Assembly (NCBI GenBank): GCA_001314865.1
Contig: LJZR01000001.1
Span: forward strand, 359,718 to 423,717
Source of the DNA: Phormidesmis priestleyi Ana
GTDB lineage: Bacteria; Cyanobacteriota; Cyanobacteriia; Phormidesmidales; Phormidesmidaceae
DNA length: 64,000 nt
Direction: 5' to 3'
Shown here: piece after piece, positions 1 to 8,250 of the stretch
Layout: each line of letters starts with the position of its first letter
Numbering within the stretch: position 1 is the first letter of the stretch
Notes under the pieces: generated by a model
Told to the model about the DNA's origin: nothing
The model's database searches: none
The model's input: the letters and a program-made list of their open reading frames with translations, nothing else
Made by a program: the position numbers and the translations under genes

Positions 1-76
1 CTGCTGCTCTACCGACCCACCTGCTGCTCTACCGACCCACCTGCTGCTCTACCCACCTGCTGCTCTACCGACCCAC
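1..76. repeat. 20-bp tandem repeat
   Basis: Four copies of ctgctgctctaccgacccac in tandem; the third copy has lost four bases. The tract lies in the leader before the first exported paralog and continues to the window edge, so its true length is unknown. Confidence 0.9.
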
Positions 77-161
77 CTGCTGAAGCGCTGAACTTGCTCA
101 AGCATTTTGCCGCTACCTCCTTACAAGCCTGCAAGCCTTTACTTGTCCTGAAAATCAAACT

Positions 162-3101
162 ATGCATTCACCTCTTCGTCCCACCTTTATTTCTAAGCTA
201 GCCGCTCAACCACCTCAAGATTCGGCGAACAGTCTGTCTGCTGATTCGCTTTTCGTGGCTCGCCTGTTTCAGCTCAACGCCATCACCCGTCAGTTGACCG
301 CGCTGCTTTTGGCAGTTGGAGGGCTGTGCCTCGGCGGACAAAGTGCGATCGCCCAGGTCACGATCAATCGTGATCCCAGCACAGGCGCTGTTTTTATTGA
401 TCAAAACGCCTTTGACGTCCGCACAGGCGAGCTAACCAACACCTCAAATATTCCGCTCCCATCCGAGCTACCCACTGTCATCAGAGAGGGCATCGCGATT
501 CCGACCGAATCTGGCGGTCTGCTGGCTCCTAATAGCCTAGAAATCACCACTGATATTGATTTTGTGGAACAGTCTTTTAACGAGCAACTCAATCAGCAGC
601 AGGGCACCAATCTAGACTACGACTTGGATCGGGATACCGTGACTACGCGCACCCGGTTCGACCTTAACTATGTCCCAGGCGATCACGCTTTTGGGGAAGG
701 CATTCAGGTCACGGTCTTTGATGAAAATGGCTCCATTAAGTCTCAAGAGACTCGCTTTGTCAGAGGGGATACCGTCGTGCGCGGCCCGGATGGCAACGAA
801 CTGCCTAATTCAGGCAATATCACAGTTGAGTACGGGGTTGGTGAAAGAGTCGAGCTCCGCATCCTCAACCTACGAGACAACGATGCAACAGAAATATCAG
901 AGTCTGGCGTTTACTTTACCCGAAATGGGCAAATCATTGCAGAGGACTTTCCCGATGGCGGTGACAGAGACTTTAGTGATGGCGAATATGTTGAGCTAGC
1001 CGATAGCCAGGGCCGAGCCAATGCGATCGAGCGTGATACGCAAGAGGAGCAAGTGGTAGAGACCGACACTACACCGCTAGACCCTGAAATACGACGCGAT
1101 GAAGCAGTTGAAGAAGAGGAATTCACCACTGTAGAACGCGACGAACAAGTCGTCAGAGAAGTGATTGAGCGCGGCAGCATAGAAGTGCCCGACACGCTAG
1201 CAACTCGACTAGGCCACGCAGTCGGGCTGCGGACCGAGAACGACGAACTACTGGTATACGATCGCTACTCAGCCGCCGGACAGGTGCGAGCCGGCAGCGA
1301 TGGACTCGGTGCCACCGGACAGCTACGCCCGCTATTTAACAACCCCAGTGCGCCCCCAACACTGCTCACTGGCAGCGCCCTGTTCAACCCTTGGGCCGAC
1401 GATAACGAGGCTGGTTTTGCAGCCAGCGTCGGCATTACTCAGTACTTGAACCGTACACACCGGCAAGCCACAGACCTCTTTGGCAACCCTATTGAAAACC
1501 CCAATCCAGAGGGTGCCATTCCACTAGAGCCCACAGGACTGTTTAGCAATCGTCGGATGGTGGGCTATGTACCCAGTGGCCCTTTGGCAGGCGATCAAAT
1601 TCTGCCTTTAGACGGCATCTTTACACTGCCTGATAGTCAGAGAATTTTGATTGATCCGCCCGATCCTCAGGCAGTTGGCCGAGGTGACTCAGCTTATACC
1701 GACAACGTTGGTGGGTTCATTGTTGAATCGGCGAGCGGTGAACTGACGTTTGTACCCCAGTGGACTAACGAAGGTTACGCGACAACCGACACTGTACTTG
1801 AGCCTGGAGAAGCCACTCGAATTATCTATGCGCTCGTGCCTCAGCAGGCCGGCCAAAACTTACAACTCGGCCAGTCTTACGCAGTCGATAACAGTACGGG
1901 CAGGTATCGCATTACCGACGGTGGATTTGTGGTGATCGCCGCCGATCAGTACCCGGACAACTTTTTTGCCGAAACCACCGATGTGTATACCGTAGAAGAT
2001 ACGCTGCCCACTATTGACAATGCCGCAACGCCTGACTTTAACGGCATTCGAGGTTTGTATATAGAGGTGCCAGGGGGTGAACTAACACCTACGGTCGATC
2101 CGAATATCCCATCGGAAGCAGATGCTCGGGTGGGAACGGTACTATTCCCTGAGGTGCTCGGTCAGCGGCCCTATGCACGGACGACGGTAGCTGGCGGACT
2201 ATATCTAGGCGGCTCACTCACTGGGGGATTTGGCAATCAACGTGATTTGATCAATGAGGTGCGTACCACGACCGAAACTGAAACCGATCAGCAGCGCACG
2301 ACGCGAACTGTCACCACGTTTAGAACGCCTGTTAATCAAGTCAATACAACGAGCTTTACGAATGTCAGCGTGTTAGAGCGCAGTGGAAATGCCTCTTTTA
2401 TCATCAACAGCGATGGTTTGCTAGAAGAGGTTGCGTTTAACCCGACTTCTGATGCTGAGGTGGTTGATACCAGACGCGAATCGGTTCAAGAGTCTATCAC
2501 TACTGAACTGGGCGAAGAAGAAGTAATTGAGACAGCCGTTGTCGAAGAGGATATCGTTGATTTGAGATCTCGCAGCAATGTGGTTGAGCAAGACAGTTCT
2601 AGCCGCTCGGATAGTTATGCCAACGCTTCGCCAATTAACGGTGAAATTGCCTTTGGCGGTGTGCTGAACTTTGGGAATACCCCTTGGACACCAGCGGCCA
2701 ACCTCATACGAGCTGAGCTGTTTGCCCGAGACACTGTGATTGGTCGAGGTGGCGACGGCTCTGAAGCGGGCTGGAGAGCAGAGCTCATGCTGCATCCTTT
2801 TGGCGAGGTTAAGCGTGAAGCCTACCAGTATGACGAAGCCGGCAATGTGGTTCCAGTGTACAAAACACAGCCTTTCTTAGATGAAAACGGCAATCGGGTC
2901 GTTGTGACTGAAACCGGCCCCAATGGCGAAACGGTGGAGATAGAAAGAGGCGAGTTTATGCTGGATGAGTCGGGCGATCGCATTCCCGAACGAGTCGGCA
3001 CAGGTAAGCCCAAAGGCCCCGGTTTATATGTTCGTTTAGAAGACGCTTGGGATGATGGTGATAGTGCAGTGATAGATGGCGGCATTCAGTTCTCTTTCTA
3101 A
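162..3101 (+). CDS. large exported protein, paralog 1 of 3 (unknown function)
   Basis: I do not recognise a named family. The 979-residue product has a long N-region, a hydrophobic stretch at about residues 40-60 and a signal-peptidase site at Ala62-Ile-Ala64, so it should leave the cytoplasm. The mature protein begins QVTINRDP. It is acidic and rich in Thr, Glu and Asp, with segments shared with the two later paralogs: SGVYFTRNGQ, TRIIYALVPQQAGQ, GNQRD, GGVLNFGNTPWTPAAN and a final GPGLYVR. The C-terminus ends GIQFSF; a terminal Phe after alternating hydrophobic residues is the usual outer-membrane beta-barrel signal, so outer-membrane placement is an inference. The ATG at 162 gives a complete signal peptide. 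A 13-bp repeat begins at its stop codon. Confidence 0.85.
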   Translation: MHSPLRPTFISKLAAQPPQDSANSLSADSLFVARLFQLNAITRQLTALLLAVGGLCLGGQSAIAQVTINRDPSTGAVFIDQNAFDVRTGELTNTSNIPLPSELPTVIREGIAIPTESGGLLAPNSLEITTDIDFVEQSFNEQLNQQQGTNLDYDLDRDTVTTRTRFDLNYVPGDHAFGEGIQVTVFDENGSIKSQETRFVRGDTVVRGPDGNELPNSGNITVEYGVGERVELRILNLRDNDATEISESGVYFTRNGQIIAEDFPDGGDRDFSDGEYVELADSQGRANAIERDTQEEQVVETDTTPLDPEIRRDEAVEEEEFTTVERDEQVVREVIERGSIEVPDTLATRLGHAVGLRTENDELLVYDRYSAAGQVRAGSDGLGATGQLRPLFNNPSAPPTLLTGSALFNPWADDNEAGFAASVGITQYLNRTHRQATDLFGNPIENPNPEGAIPLEPTGLFSNRRMVGYVPSGPLAGDQILPLDGIFTLPDSQRILIDPPDPQAVGRGDSAYTDNVGGFIVESASGELTFVPQWTNEGYATTDTVLEPGEATRIIYALVPQQAGQNLQLGQSYAVDNSTGRYRITDGGFVVIAADQYPDNFFAETTDVYTVEDTLPTIDNAATPDFNGIRGLYIEVPGGELTPTVDPNIPSEADARVGTVLFPEVLGQRPYARTTVAGGLYLGGSLTGGFGNQRDLINEVRTTTETETDQQRTTRTVTTFRTPVNQVNTTSFTNVSVLERSGNASFIINSDGLLEEVAFNPTSDAEVVDTRRESVQESITTELGEEEVIETAVVEEDIVDLRSRSNVVEQDSSSRSDSYANASPINGEIAFGGVLNFGNTPWTPAANLIRAELFARDTVIGRGGDGSEAGWRAELMLHPFGEVKREAYQYDEAGNVVPVYKTQPFLDENGNRVVVTETGPNGETVEIERGEFMLDESGDRIPERVGTGKPKGPGLYVRLEDAWDDGDSAVIDGGIQFSF

Positions 3102-3140
3102 AAAGCCATACTAAAAGGCCACATTAAAAGGCCACATTAA
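3099..3140. repeat. 13-bp tandem repeat starting at a stop codon
   Basis: Three 13-bp units (taaaaagccatac, then taaaaggccacat twice) begin exactly at the TAA that ends the preceding exported-protein gene. Confidence 0.85.
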
Positions 3141-3147
3141 GAGCCGT

Positions 3148-3171
3148 AGGGACGTAAGCAGTTACGTCCCT
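3148..3171. terminator. hairpin between convergent genes
   Basis: A perfect 10-bp stem, agggacgtaa / ttacgtccct, with loop gcag. It lies between two convergent genes and overlaps the stop codon of the minus-strand glycosyltransferase. There is no clear T-run on either side, so bidirectional termination is probable but not certain. Confidence 0.6.
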
Positions 3172-4346
3172 TCCTGAATACAGCGATGAATTAGCCTGCT
3201 GTATTTTTGGCCGCAGGTTTTAAGCGAGAGTCGTTCGATCTGGGCCATTGATGCTCTCGATTTTGCCAGTAATCTTTTGGGCTTTTGAAAATGATTGACA
3301 ATGGCTTCAGATAGCGCAGCGGCTGAGTCTGTTTCTACTAGGTCGCCATACTGGCCATCTGCCAAAATTTCCCTTGGTCCTGCCACACAGTCTGTGGCAA
3401 TAGTCGGCACGCCTAGCGCAGCAGCTTCTGCAACCACCAGGCCAAATCCTTCGTAGCGCGACGATAAACAAAAAAGCGACGCCTGAGACAAAATTGGATA
3501 AGGATTTGCCACAAAGCCTAAAAAAGCGACGCTATCAGCCACGTTCCAATCTCTGGCCAACTCTAGTAACGCCCGATGGGCCTCTCCTTCTCCGACTAAA
3601 ACTAATCGATGCTGAATACCTTGCCTGCGCACCTTAGCATGGGCTTCAATCAGTAGGTCAAACCCTTTTTGATTGGCAAGACGGCCAATGCCAACGATAA
3701 AAGGAATATCGTCGTTGACATAGGGCCATGGGGCACTGGGCTGCTGAGCTAGGGCTCGAACTTGCGCAATATTAATTCCGTTAGAAATTGCTACAATTTT
3801 GCTCCGCTTTACTTCTAACTCAATCGTGCTGATCAGATCTTGGCTCGTGCATACAATCGCTTTTGCCCTGGCATAGGCCCATCGGCGGATCATTTGGGTG
3901 CCCTTTTTTTTGCCATAGTCAGCCTGAGATCTTTTCAGATTGTTTTGCACAATCGCGACAACAGGCTTACGGAAAAAAAAAGCAACTAAACTGGGTAGCA
4001 AAAGACCATTTTCCCAGGTAAGAATCACCACATCCGACCTTGAGACCGACCGCATGAGTTTAGATAACAGCGTGGGTAGTGATTTTAAAGTAGAGCTATT
4101 CTCTCTAATTGCAGTGCTAATCTTAATAGGCTTGTGAGGCAGCTGAGGATGAACGGATCGCTGTTGAACCGCAAAAATTTCAACTTCCATGTTCTTGAGC
4201 GACAGCTGTTCTGCAATATTAATGCTAAAGGTGACAGCACCGTTTCGATAAAAGGCTGGAAGTACAAATAAAACCTTGGGCGATCGCGCCGAAGGCTGAT
4301 TAGAAATATTAGATAAGGACGTTTCAAGAGAAGCGTTTTGAAGCAT
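3162..4346 (-). CDS. family 4 (GT-B) glycosyltransferase
   Basis: Transfers a sugar from a nucleotide donor, probably to a polysaccharide or lipid-linked glycan on the cytoplasmic side of the membrane; donor and acceptor cannot be read from the sequence. The 394-residue length is typical. The C-terminal half has the GT4 signature: GIGRLANQKGFDLLIEA near residue 220, LVGEGE, and the donor-binding segment SSRYEGFGLVVAEAAALGVP with the conserved E-x7-E spacing. The N-terminal half has the glycan-acceptor Rossmann region. The ATG at 4346 has AGGATGAAT upstream. The gene is antisense to its neighbours and sits between two paralogs in locally AT-rich DNA, which suggests an inserted cassette. Confidence 0.88.
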   Translation of the reverse strand: MLQNASLETSLSNISNQPSARSPKVLFVLPAFYRNGAVTFSINIAEQLSLKNMEVEIFAVQQRSVHPQLPHKPIKISTAIRENSSTLKSLPTLLSKLMRSVSRSDVVILTWENGLLLPSLVAFFFRKPVVAIVQNNLKRSQADYGKKKGTQMIRRWAYARAKAIVCTSQDLISTIELEVKRSKIVAISNGINIAQVRALAQQPSAPWPYVNDDIPFIVGIGRLANQKGFDLLIEAHAKVRRQGIQHRLVLVGEGEAHRALLELARDWNVADSVAFLGFVANPYPILSQASLFCLSSRYEGFGLVVAEAAALGVPTIATDCVAGPREILADGQYGDLVETDSAAALSEAIVNHFQKPKRLLAKSRASMAQIERLSLKTCGQKYSRLIHRCIQEGT

Positions 4347-4908
4347 ATACCATTCATCCTAATGATTCCAACGATCATTATTTGGGAATTTCTTGCATAG
4401 GAGAACAGATATTGACAATACACTATACTATCAATACTTATTTTCACAGAGTTTACAACATTTTGCTCATTTTCTTTTAATTCTATTTTGTTTTTATTTT
4501 TTAGCTTCAGTTGTGTGCTGTAACTTGTCTTCATTGACGCCTGTCCTATACATCTTTCAGTACAAAAAATCCTCTTTTTTTGTTTTTTTATACAGGCACG
4601 CAAGCACCCTCTTCTTTTTATACAAGAGATAGTTTTATACCGGCCTATAACCGAGAGATAAAGGTTGCAAAGTGAGCATGCAAGGGCTTTACTTGTCTGT
4701 GAGTATGCGCCTTCTCTATAGACAATATTCAACAATGTGAAGTTTCTAAACTAATTGAATCAATCATTTTTGTTGAAAACAACTGAGCTTAAAGGGTTTG
4801 GCGTTTTTTTCCTTTTTTTCCCTGTTGCTTTCTCAAATAAAACAACAGGGAATATGTTTTTACTGATGAAGTGTGTAATTAGTTATTTGTTTCTTGAAAT
4901 CTACTACT
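4347..4908. other. AT-rich spacer without a supported gene
   Basis: About 560 bases, clearly richer in A and T than the surroundings, with T-tracts near 4480-4620 and 4800-4820. A weak inverted repeat (ccctgttg / caacaggg, 4820-4850) is present. It should hold the divergent promoters of the glycosyltransferase and paralog 2. The open frames here lack start signals and recognisable content. Confidence 0.6.
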
Positions 4909-7884
4909 ATGACAACGACCCAGCCCAAATGGAGACAATCTCAGATCGGAGCCTCCAGAACTCACTTTATTCATGTTCTTTTCCGTATGCTCAAAGACGG
5001 TCTGTTCCATCCTTTCTTAATTCCTAGGGTCATTGCCGTGTTTTTATCGGCGGGCGGGCTGTATGCGGCTAGTGAAGGATTAATAGGACGAGGTGCGATC
5101 GCTCAGATCGTCAACCGCGATCCCGTCACAGGCGCGGTCACTGTTGATCGCAACGCCTTCCAATTGCAGACAACTGACCTTGGTAACGACAGCGGCATCG
5201 GTCTGCCAACAGACTTGCCCGAGAGCGTTGGGGAAAAAATTGTGATTCCCGTCGAGCCGGAGAGACAGGCGCCTAACGGCATTATCTTAAGGATCGATCA
5301 GCAATATATCGAAGATAACTTCAGCGTTCCGAACTCAACGGCAACCTACACGCTCGACGGCGACTCTATCCGCGCCAATGCGTTTTTTGAACTCGATACC
5401 CAAGAAGGCTCCCATCGCTTCGCAGAAGGGCTAGAAGTAATTATTCGCGACAGCCAAAACAACGAAATTGGGGTTCCTCTAGTTGAATTTGTCAGAGGCA
5501 GTTTTGATGAACTCGATGTTCTAAGAGTGCAAGATGCCAATGGGAACATCATAAACCTCTCAGATGTTGAGGTCATTCGCACCGAATCGTTTGGGCCTAA
5601 CGATTCGGTGCAGGTGCGCGTACTCCATATAGAAAGCGATGGCGCGCCGCTATCGGCCGCGTCAGAATCAGGCGTTTACTTTACCCGTGACGGTCAGCTA
5701 ATTGCCGAAGATTCGGACGACAACGACTTTGATGATGGAAACTACCTCAATAGCGTGACCGGAGAAGGTAGCGCAGATGCCGTTGCCTCGGTGAGCAGCC
5801 GAGAAAGCGCTAACTTAGAAGAAACCCAAGAACTAGAACCTGAATTGCGAACAGAGGAAACCGTTCTTGAGCAGGAGACGGTGACCACCACAGAAGTAGC
5901 GAGTGACGTGATCTCAGAAGAGCGAGTTCGCGGCAGTATTGAAACGCCCGATCCGAACGCGATGCGGCTAGGTCATGCAGTCGGTGTGCGCACCGAAAAT
6001 GATGAACAGCTCGTATACAACCGCTACGGGGGCACTGTTCAACTTCGGGCGGGGAGCGATGGCCTCAGTGCCGCCGCACAGCTCCCGCCCTTAATTGGCA
6101 ATCCCAATGTCCCGCCAACCCTACTGACCGGTGAGCTGAATTTTAATCCTTGGGTCAGCGACAACGAAGCCGGTTTGTCGGCTACCGTTGCGGTGACGCA
6201 GTTTTTAACCCGGACTCATCACATCGCCACAGATGCTTTTGGCAACACAATTGAAAACCCAGCGCCCAGAGGATCTAGGCTAGTTGAACCGACTGGACTA
6301 TTCAACAATCGGCGGCTAGTGGGCTATGTACCGGCTGTCGTCGGGGTGGATGCCGACGATGCGCAGCTCTCTTCTCAAGCAGGCATTTTTAATTTGCCAG
6401 CCGATCAGGCAGTGGTCATCAAGCCCTTGGGCGCAGGGCAAGTGGGTGCCGGGGACGCGGCCTATGAGCGCAATGTGGGCGGCTATATCATTGAAAGAAC
6501 TGATGGCAGCATGACCTTTGTACCGCAGTGGACAGAAGCTGGCTATGCTCAAGACGATATTACGCTCGCAGCCGGTGAAGCCGCCCGTATTATCTATGCG
6601 CTAGTGCCTCAGCAAGCAGGCCAAAATCTCCAGGTAGATCAGCGCTATGAGGTCACCACTGGGCCAAGCGGCTACCAAATTGTTGATGGTGGCTTTAGAA
6701 TTATTTCTGCCGATAGGCAACCGCAGAACTTTTTACGCGAAATGGCTGAGGTATATGCGGTAGAAGATACGGTGCAGGGAAGCAATGCGGCCACGCCTGA
6801 ATTTAATGGCGTGCAGGGCACCTACATTACCAATGGCCAACTGATGCCAACGGTCGATATTAATTTACCTAACGCGGCAGATGCTAGGGTCGGCAATGAA
6901 GTGTCGTTGCTGACGGCGGCGAATCCTCAGCCGGGGCAGGCAGCTTATGCCAGAACCACCCGAGCAGCCGGTTTTTACCTGGGGGGATCGTTCACGGGCG
7001 GCATTGGCAACCAGCGAGATACCATCCAGCAAAGGCTGGCGACTTCTACTATAGAAACTGACCAGCAGCGCACAACGCTGGCTGTCAATCAGTTTTTAAC
7101 TCCCCTGACTCAAGTGAGCTTTATCCGCCGAGACCGGTTGACCACAACCGACACGCCAGGCACTGCTCGATTTGATATCAGTGCAGCTGGTGAATTAGAG
7201 AATACGCGGTTTGAGTCTACTGATGAACAGCTAGCAGCCGCAACCACTAACGTGAGTTTCGATGTGTTGTCTACCGAGACCGAGATTACAGCAGGTGAGG
7301 AAGAACAGATTGAATCGACCACTAACACTCAGGTGGAGGTCTTAGCGCGCCGGGAGGTGGCTAGCGATGAAACAGCGGTCAGTGGGTCAGACAGCTATGC
7401 CAATGCTTCACCTGTGCAGGGAGAAATTGCTTTGGGCGGCGTGCTGAACTTTGGCAACACGCCTTGGACACCCGCTGCGAATACCGTTAGAGCCGAGCTG
7501 TTCTTTAGAGACACTGTGATTGGCCGGGGAGGCAGTGGTTCAGAAACGGGCTGGCGAGCTTCGCTGATGTTCCATCCGTTTGGCGAGCGCCAGCGGGAGG
7601 CGTATCAGTACGATGAGTTTGGCAATGTGGTGCCGCTGTATAAAACAGAGGCGGTGCGAGATGCCAATGGGGTTCAGGTCATGGAAGAAGTCGTAGCCGC
7701 CGATGGCAGCCGGGTGATGCTGCCAGTGAATCGGTTTGTCATAGATGAGCTAACAGGCGATCGCATTCCCCAAACTGTTGGCACAGGGCGCTCTCAAGGC
7801 CCTGGCCTATATGTTCGCGCGCAGGATACCTGGGACGACGACGACAGTTTGGCCGTTGATGGCGGCGTTCAGCTCTCCTTTTAG
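4909..7884 (+). CDS. large exported protein, paralog 2 of 3 (unknown function)
   Basis: The 991-residue product shares block order with the flanking paralogs. It has a membrane-spanning signal segment at about residues 40-58 and an Ala63-Ile-Ala65 cleavage site followed by QIVNRDP. Shared blocks include SGVYFTRDGQ, RLGHAVGVRTEND, TRIIYALVPQQAGQ, GNQRD and GGVLNFGNTPWTPAAN. It ends GVQLSF, a possible outer-membrane beta-signal. A TTG at 4894 would add five residues; the ATG at 4909 is preferred, although no strong ribosome site is visible. A strong intrinsic terminator follows. Function is unknown; a cell-surface or outer-membrane role is inferred only from export and the C-terminus. Confidence 0.85.
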   Translation: MTTTQPKWRQSQIGASRTHFIHVLFRMLKDGLFHPFLIPRVIAVFLSAGGLYAASEGLIGRGAIAQIVNRDPVTGAVTVDRNAFQLQTTDLGNDSGIGLPTDLPESVGEKIVIPVEPERQAPNGIILRIDQQYIEDNFSVPNSTATYTLDGDSIRANAFFELDTQEGSHRFAEGLEVIIRDSQNNEIGVPLVEFVRGSFDELDVLRVQDANGNIINLSDVEVIRTESFGPNDSVQVRVLHIESDGAPLSAASESGVYFTRDGQLIAEDSDDNDFDDGNYLNSVTGEGSADAVASVSSRESANLEETQELEPELRTEETVLEQETVTTTEVASDVISEERVRGSIETPDPNAMRLGHAVGVRTENDEQLVYNRYGGTVQLRAGSDGLSAAAQLPPLIGNPNVPPTLLTGELNFNPWVSDNEAGLSATVAVTQFLTRTHHIATDAFGNTIENPAPRGSRLVEPTGLFNNRRLVGYVPAVVGVDADDAQLSSQAGIFNLPADQAVVIKPLGAGQVGAGDAAYERNVGGYIIERTDGSMTFVPQWTEAGYAQDDITLAAGEAARIIYALVPQQAGQNLQVDQRYEVTTGPSGYQIVDGGFRIISADRQPQNFLREMAEVYAVEDTVQGSNAATPEFNGVQGTYITNGQLMPTVDINLPNAADARVGNEVSLLTAANPQPGQAAYARTTRAAGFYLGGSFTGGIGNQRDTIQQRLATSTIETDQQRTTLAVNQFLTPLTQVSFIRRDRLTTTDTPGTARFDISAAGELENTRFESTDEQLAAATTNVSFDVLSTETEITAGEEEQIESTTNTQVEVLARREVASDETAVSGSDSYANASPVQGEIALGGVLNFGNTPWTPAANTVRAELFFRDTVIGRGGSGSETGWRASLMFHPFGERQREAYQYDEFGNVVPLYKTEAVRDANGVQVMEEVVAADGSRVMLPVNRFVIDELTGDRIPQTVGTGRSQGPGLYVRAQDTWDDDDSLAVDGGVQLSF

Positions 7885-7945
7885 GCCTTGCTTTTGCTAG
7901 GTTGCGTCCTTTAAAGAACAATACAGGTTAGCTTTCAGGCGATAG

Positions 7946-7978
7946 GCGATTTTCTGAGTACTCAGAAAATCGCTTTTT
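7946..7978 (+). terminator. intrinsic terminator after paralog 2
   Basis: A perfect 28-bp palindrome (left arm gcgattttctgag, right arm ctcagaaaatcgc, centre ta) followed by a T-run, 61 bases after the stop codon. Confidence 0.9.
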
Positions 7979-8024
7979 CTATGTTTGCTTCTATGCTTTC
8001 CTCTATGTTTGCCTCTATGTTTGT
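7976..8024. repeat. degenerate 12-bp tandem repeat
   Basis: Four degenerate units of the form ctctatgtttgc follow the terminator. The rest of this 366-base spacer (to 8250) is AT-rich and should carry the promoter of paralog 3; no other feature is seen. Confidence 0.7.
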
Positions 8025-8250
8025 GATTGTTGTCACTGCTGAAATTTTATTTTTTCTGTTTTTTCAGCAACATTATAAATTCAACAACATGAAGATTCAA
8101 AATATTTTGGTTTGGCTATATTAGGCCATATTGACTGATACTGAAGGGTTTTACGGTTTCTTTGGCAAAGTGAGGCTGAAAAACTATACGGAAAGCGTTT
8201 TTATTGCAGAACTATGTAGGTGACATCGTATCTTTTATAGGAGATCTGCC

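Noticed and set aside
4085..4735. 216-codon minus-strand frame over the glycosyltransferase start
   Set aside because: It overlaps the glycosyltransferase in another frame, has AT-driven composition and no recognisable domain.
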